From NCBI GenBank assembly GCA_963924555.1, contig OZ004586.1, forward strand, positions 6,158,501 to 6,222,500: a stretch of DNA of 64,000 nt. The letters are read 5' to 3'. The position numbers were made by a program, and so were the translations under genes. This stretch comes from Crambe crambe. Its lineage: Eukaryota; Porifera; Demospongiae; Poecilosclerida; Crambeidae. Under the pieces are notes generated by a model. That model was not told the origin of the DNA and did not search any database. It was given only the letters and a program-made list of their open reading frames with translations. Within the stretch, counting starts at the first letter, position 1. Each line of letters opens with the position of its first letter. This document shows, in pieces, positions 58,442 through 64,000 of the stretch.

Positions 58442-58705
58442 TTGGTTAGTAGTTGTAGTAACAAATCAAGTCAGTAAAAGTGTGAGAACTTAGCTATAAC
58501 TACCTGTAGCTAGTGTATGTACAATAGTGATCTATCTACTAAATACTCAACTATTTTGAGAGAGTCTATAGCAGTGAGAATACTGACCTATTTGAACTCC
58601 GTGGTTGAGAGAGGAACACTGCTACACTTCATTGAAGCTGCACGAGAATAGTTCAGGTTGACGTACAAGAAGAGAGCGAGAGTGATGATGTAGAAGTGGT
58701 TCCTC
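58442..58705. repeat. Duplicated segment, copy 1
   Basis: About 260 bp matching 60338-60605 in direct orientation (shared words gtagttgtagtaac, tcagtaaaa/tcagtaaag, gtctatagcagtgagaatac, cacttcattgaagctgcacg). The last part resembles 55690-55840. Possibly remnants of a multicopy element or gene family. Confidence 0.7.
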
Positions 58706-60337
58706 GAACAGTGTGCTTGCACTTCTGGTGCAGTACTTATTATAATGAAACTACATACACCCACACAGTCAATCATAAAGACAAGTAACATCTCATTTGG
58801 TCATGTCTCACTTGATAATGAATTCCAATGTATGTGTATTTGTGATAGTCCCAGATAGAAATCAAATATTAGACGCATTGATTCTTTGCCACTTTTTCCA
58901 TACTTTAGCTGTCCATAACTCATGACTACCAGTGGCCTACAGGTCTTGTGATTTGCTATAGAGATAGTTCAATTGTTATAGAACACATGACAGAAGTTTG
59001 GGACAATTTCATCAAAACATGTTTGAGAAATTGCCCATTCAATTACAATTCAATTTCTACCTGGGACTGTCATATTTGTGTGTGGGTGTTGTTGTTATCA
59101 ATCCACCCCATCACTTGAGTGGATCAACGAAAATGAGGGAATAACATAATGAGAAGGCAACTTGTAGAGTTCCATCAATACACTAAAGGTTCAGTAGTAC
59201 AACATGAAATTTTCGTGAGGTCAAATTTTCATGGATTTCAAGATTTTGAAAATCAATACACAGAATTAATACAGCCCATACTGCAAAAACCAACAGGACC
59301 TACAGACTTCCTTTCAGAAGCTCTGGATTAGGACTATCCTCAGGTACTACTCAGTAATATAACACTATCCAATGCACACTTTATTTCAAGCACTGCAGTC
59401 ATGTAGGACACCACTCACTTTTTTTTTATCATCAAAGTAGAGGAAGTGTCTGGTCTTGGAGATAAATACTGTGTACTTGCTGCTGCCAATGTCGTCCTCC
59501 AGGTAGTTAGCTATAAGTGACCGTTGATCATAATGAGGGGGGAACCAGATCTGTCCCTGTCAGGATCACTGGTCGTTAGGATAGTATATACCCACCAATG
59601 AAAAGAAGAGTAGTAGTAGCTGTGTGAGGGAATGGGAGGGGGGAAAAATTAATCACAAAAATAATATCTGATACCATAGCTAAAAACTAGAGTATCTCAT
59701 ACAGACTAGCCAATGCAGCTTTTTGAACTAGCAGAAATTGATGGCATACTTAATTTCATTTGGTGATCAGACTTACCTACATATGCATAGTTATTCTAGT
59801 TGTCCTGGAAATGCTCAAAGCTCTAAGTCAGACCCACGATTAAAAATTTTTTGTACTTAGTAATTTTTAAAAAATGGCCTGCTGCATGTGTAGTAGCTAG
59901 TCCAACTCAAATTATACAGCACATGTAGCTACAGTACAAGTATTAGCTACTGCCCAAGTTGCATGATCCCTGAAACTACTACATACAGACCCCCTTCCTC
60001 CCTCGGGTTGGCAAAGGGTAGAATGTACATATACAGTGGAGGTCAGAGTCTGATGATCTTTACCTCATGCAGATGCGGGGTCCTCCCACTGGGATGGGAT
60101 CAGTTATAGTCACACACACCATCCACTGATGGATATACAACATCAGCCACAATTATTATTTACATGCCACAAATATAAATCCTATCATGCAAAGTGCATT
60201 GAGAGAAATGTAGTTTGCAATATTGTGGCCATCAGGGTTTAGACCTATAGCTTTCTAGAGTAAATACATACTTGGTTAATGAGTTTGATGCAGCATAATA
60301 CTGCACCTGAAGATCACTTGGTTGAAGGATGGTAGAT
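58706..60337. other. No gene recognised; weak foldback at about 58845-59073
   Basis: TAGTCCCAGATAGAAATC and ATTTCTACCTGGGACTG bound a possible MITE at about 58845-59073. The remaining open frames are short and unsupported. Confidence 0.4.
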
Positions 60338-60605
60338 TGTAGTTGTAGTAACTAATCAAGTCAGTAAAGTGTGAGAACTTAGTTATAACTATACCTGTAA
60401 TGTAAGTACAATAGTGATCTACGTATCTACTTGGTACTCAACTATTTTGAGAGTCTATAGCAGTGAGAATACTGACCTATTTGAACTCTGTGGTTGAGAA
60501 GGGAACACTGCTACACTTCATTGAAGCTGCACGAGAACTGTTCAGGTTCCATGCATACTGACAGACATGTTACGTATAAGAAGAGAGTGATGATGCGGAA
60601 GTGGG
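60338..60605. repeat. Duplicated segment, copy 2
   Basis: Direct repeat partner of 58442-58705, with small indels and a short insertion near the right end. Confidence 0.7.
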
Positions 60606-62048
60606 ATTTAAATAAAGACTGCTACATGCAATGCAGTACTTCCTGTTTGACAACGCGTGGGAGAGCTATAGCCACACCTCCTAAGATTAACATCCTGCTG
60701 GGTTGATATAATTATAATAAAAGATACAAAGTGAAAGATACAAAGTGAAAGATACAAAGTGAGTGGTTTTTAAATGCACAAAGAAAGTGAATAAAGTGTT
60801 CAATTATATAAAAAGCAGATACAATATTATTTATAAGGTGTATAGTGGTAAGCAAACTAGTAGTTACTTTCTTTCTCTGTTTTTTTTTTCTTGCTTGTTT
60901 TTTGTTTGTTTCTTTCTTTTTTTCCTTCTTTTTTTCTTCTTTGACAAAATTAATGGTTGAAGCTCGAAGGTAAAATTTAGGCTTTCAGATCTGTGAAAAT
61001 CAAAGTCACAATGTAAATGTTGACTGTTGACTGTAAATTTAAACACATTAGTATAATAGAGGAAATCTCACTCATACAAAAATATTATTCTGAGTTACAG
61101 GCAAAAATTAATGAGAGTTACGGGCATCCCTAGCATGTGGTCAATCCAGTGGAACTTCTGAATAATTTGAGACCTCAGTCTTTTGTCGTTTATAGAGAAG
61201 TTGTCCTCTTTTAAACATTATTTAGTATAGAGTATCTTTTGTTGCCCTCTTTCAGAGTGTCCTTATCAGAGGTTCCATTGCTTGGTCTTACAATTACAGC
61301 TTTCAATATAGTTACTGGTTGGTGATTAACAGTCTATGTCTGTGACTTCAGAAATAGCTATAGCTAATACATCAAAGAATGAACCCTGTACCCACCGACC
61401 CACAATAAATTGAGCAATGCTCACATAGAGGGAGGCATTATAGTCCATGCAAACATATTGTGTTTGGTAAACTGTGTTCTAGGTACCATGTACAGCAATG
61501 ATTATTAATTACTTCAATGGCAAGAGACATAACAGTAGAGTTAGAGATGGCTGTCCATAAGAACCAGTGGGTCACAAGGACCATATTGAATTCCACTTGT
61601 ACAGGAAAATATAGTATGATATGCTATCTTGACAGTATCAGATTAGAAGCAATACTTTAATGACCCCATAATTATGACTTGACATGATACAACACCAACA
61701 TCATTACATGCAGTGATATGGAACGACAAAGGAAAGTATGATGAGCTGATTATTGCACACCATGTTAGTCATTATCACCACAAATCTATAGTGGACATTA
61801 AACACAAGGTTGCTTGGTCTGTACTTCAGTACTCCTACAGAAAGATGCAATCATACGACATAAACATCACAAGTTTCTACCAGCAATAGTCAACACTCAA
61901 CATCGATCATATCAAAGTCCTAAAACCAAGCAATATGATCACATCACTGTCTCTACATGTCTCATCAAGTATCAATTGTAGAAATCATGCACTCATGGAC
62001 CACCACTACATGCACACATGCATACACATAATCACAGTCCTCACCTTA
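60606..62048. other. 3' flank of the NLR-type gene
   Basis: T-rich tract at 60865-60945; three copies of aaagatacaaagtg at 60720-60760. No exon recognised. The 3' untranslated region of the minus-strand NLR gene should be at its right end. Confidence 0.4.
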
Positions 62049-64000
62049 TTACAACCACGACCACTTCACTCTAGGGTCTGCTGGTCGCTTGTATCTCCTT
62101 GATAGACAGATTTTTGTTAAACTTGTGTTCTGCTGTAGACTTGATAGGATTACATCAACTCCTTCTTCATATGAATCATCATCATGTAGAAATAGTATCT
62201 TTAGTGAAATGTTTTTCTCTAGCATATCACTCATTGCCTTAGCTCCTTCCACTCCAATATCATTGCCTCGCATCATTAATACTAACAAGGTGGAGTTTTC
62301 AGATAGTGCTGCAGCGATGTGAATGCATCCTTGTGATGTTATTTCACAGTAAGCTATATCAAGGTGTTCTAACACTGCATTAGTTTTAATCACATCACCA
62401 ATGGAAGCTGCTCCAATATCTCCTATTGGGTTTGAATATAGTTTTAATTTGGTGATTGACTTATTGACGGCAAGACCTGCTGACAACTGCACAGCTCCCT
62501 CACTGGAAATATCACAGTCACTTATACGCAGGTAATTTAAAACAGCATTAGTTTTAATCGCATCACCAATGGAAGCTGCTCCAATATCTCCTATTGGGTT
62601 CCAATATAGTTTTAATTTGGTGATTGACTTATTGACGGCAAGACCTGCTGACAACTGCACAGCTCCCTCACTGGAAATATCACAGTCACTTATACACAGG
62701 TAATTTAAAACAGCATTAGTTTTAATCGCATCACCAATGGAAGCTGTTCCAATATCTCCTATTGGGTTCGAATATAGTTTTAATTTGGTGATTGACTTAT
62801 TGACGGCAAGACCTGCTGACAACTGCACAGCTCCCTCACTGGTGATACCACAAGAATCTAATATTAAAGTCCTTAAGCTCGTCAGTGCATGAGATAAAAG
62901 AGTTGAGGAAATTACATCAAGTTTGTTGTCTCTAAAATCCAATTCAATAAACTGCTGGAGTATAGGATGAGGGATGTTTACAAAATGTTCAATGCTATGA
63001 ATGTCACAGTAACTGAAGTCAGCACTTGTTATTTCTCCGTTCCAAGTTACTGCTCTCATCTTCATCAACCCTTTGGAAAACATTTCTATTCCCTCATTTC
63101 CCATATTATATGAATTAGAAAAGTATAATTTCCACTTGCTTTGAGAATGCGCTATCGAATAGCCCACCACGAAGTAATCAAGAGGACTCCATTCATGAGA
63201 TGAGAACACTTGTATTGACTCACGAGATGCCAGCAGATTAGAAACTGCCTCAGTATCACCAGATTCATACATCCAATGATAGACTGCACTTTCGCAATCT
63301 GAGATATGCTCTCGAATCATCTCTGTTGTGAAGGTATTAAACTTGGAGAGACCAAAATAGAATTTCATCACCACGCTCAGGTGACCTACTTTGACATGTT
63401 CTCTTATTAGCTGCTGTTGTGTGTGGAGAGGTAACTGTGTGATGTGGTAGGCAGCTAGAAACTCTTGAAGCGTCAGATGGATGAAGTGGTAGGAGAGCTC
63501 GGCATCCTGTCCACGATAGAGCTCTTTCACCGATTCCATCAATCCTAGAGTCACTCCACTGATATCAGCACTGCTGAATGTCAGCTGTTGCTTCATGATT
63601 CCTTCCCAAGCAAGTTTGCTTAGGGCCAGCAGCTGTTGATGCACATCTGGAGGGAGGTCCTCAAGAGATCCAATCTTCCAGGACTGTTTGCCGTGTGCCT
63701 TATGACCTGAAAAGTGCTGCATCAGCAGTTTACATGTATACACTGTGTAGAGTCGGGTAACGGTGGTTGGGGGGGTTGACTCCATGTCTCGGCTCCACTT
63801 GAATACATCTGTCACTATGTTGGCAGTCACAGGAGTTTGCATGGCTGCCTTCATAGCTGGATAATAGTTCACATAGTCCAAAAATTTGCTACGGATGTCG
63901 GGATGAACCCTCTCATCCCTCAATACTCGACTTAACTCTAAAGTAGGAGTCGTGACAAGTTCGATATGTTGGTCCACTTGGATTGATGTGCTCTCGATGA
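62049..64000 (-). CDS. NLR-type protein, 3' part (NACHT-associated region and LRRs)
   Basis: The frame is open to the right edge of the window, so the N-terminal domain and NACHT ATPase core lie outside. The first visible 250 or so residues match the helical region after NACHT in NLRC-type proteins (LPPDVHQQLLALSKLAWEGI; YHFIHLTLQEFLAAYHI). A linker follows, then ribonuclease-inhibitor-type leucine-rich repeats of about 28 residues from around residue 365 (LRTLILDSCGITSEGAVQL; SITKLKLYSNPIGDIG). Three near-identical 56-residue double-LRR units are present. It ends with a basic tail (RRYKRPAD) and TAA at 62049-62051. NLRs are cytosolic sensors that oligomerise through NACHT; the ligand cannot be inferred. 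The frame is intact in the visible part, and no intron is seen in it. Confidence 0.85.
   Translation of the reverse strand, partial: IESTSIQVDQHIELVTTPTLELSRVLRDERVHPDIRSKFLDYVNYYPAMKAAMQTPVTANIVTDVFKWSRDMESTPPTTVTRLYTVYTCKLLMQHFSGHKAHGKQSWKIGSLEDLPPDVHQQLLALSKLAWEGIMKQQLTFSSADISGVTLGLMESVKELYRGQDAELSYHFIHLTLQEFLAAYHITQLPLHTQQQLIREHVKVGHLSVVMKFYFGLSKFNTFTTEMIREHISDCESAVYHWMYESGDTEAVSNLLASRESIQVFSSHEWSPLDYFVVGYSIAHSQSKWKLYFSNSYNMGNEGIEMFSKGLMKMRAVTWNGEITSADFSYCDIHSIEHFVNIPHPILQQFIELDFRDNKLDVISSTLLSHALTSLRTLILDSCGITSEGAVQLSAGLAVNKSITKLKLYSNPIGDIGTASIGDAIKTNAVLNYLCISDCDISSEGAVQLSAGLAVNKSITKLKLYWNPIGDIGAASIGDAIKTNAVLNYLRISDCDISSEGAVQLSAGLAVNKSITKLKLYSNPIGDIGAASIGDVIKTNAVLEHLDIAYCEITSQGCIHIAAALSENSTLLVLMMRGNDIGVEGAKAMSDMLEKNISLKILFLHDDDSYEEGVDVILSSLQQNTSLTKICLSRRYKRPADPRVKWSWL
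62347..62850 (-). repeat. Three 168-bp tandem repeats inside the LRR coding region
   Basis: The word acagctccctcactgg recurs at 62491, 62659 and 62827, exactly 168 bp apart. Each unit encodes two LRRs (56 residues). Units differ by only a few bases, indicating recent unequal crossover or conversion that keeps frame. Confidence 0.92.

Noticed and set aside
60763-60960. Open frame ending in a Phe-rich run
   Set aside because: Product of a T-rich low-complexity tract.

Overview
The window is from an animal genome. It has short phase-matched exons with GT/AG introns, AT-rich non-coding DNA, and metazoan receptor modules (cadherin, Ig, fibronectin III, YWTD/EGF, NACHT-LRR) among many small transposons. 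The combination, with frequent TAGCTA-type palindromes in introns, suggests a demosponge such as Amphimedon; that placement is inference from gene content.

Layout. 0.2-7.4 kb: two tandem minus-strand genes for single-pass cadherin-like receptors. 8-9 kb: a dead hAT transposase. 10-16.9 kb: short repeats and nested foldback transposons, including a 2.6 kb element with an exact 9-bp target duplication. 17.2-31 kb: two convergent Ig/fibronectin-III receptor genes, one plus-strand (17.2-22.3 kb, no membrane exon found) and one minus-strand (22.7-30.9 kb, complete from signal peptide to tyrosine-containing tail). The latter has about 6 kb of transposons in one intron. 32.1-34.3 kb: one foldback element inserted inside another. 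35.1-45.3 kb: a plus-strand LRP-like gene with two six-bladed YWTD propellers separated by an EGF domain; its first intron holds a Penelope-like endonuclease fragment and a TTAA-flanked element. 46.8-53.6 kb: an almost intact Helitron ORF (HUH Rep, Pif1-type helicase, two OTU-like protease domains). 53.6-62 kb: no gene recognised; foldbacks and duplicated segments. 62-64 kb: the 3' part of a minus-strand NACHT-LRR gene running off the right edge.

The host genes are adhesion or pattern-recognition type proteins: cadherin-like, Ig/Fn3 and LRP-like surface or secreted proteins, and an intracellular NLR. Two predicted receptor tails carry YxxI-type tyrosine motifs. No experimental link between the genes can be read from sequence. 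The second layer is a community of non-autonomous foldback transposons sharing terminal or subterminal motifs (TAGTCTGG ends; GGATTGGAAAC near the ends; ACAAGTAAGG ends). Gene models were built by hand from splice sites and reading phase; exon edges are predictions.
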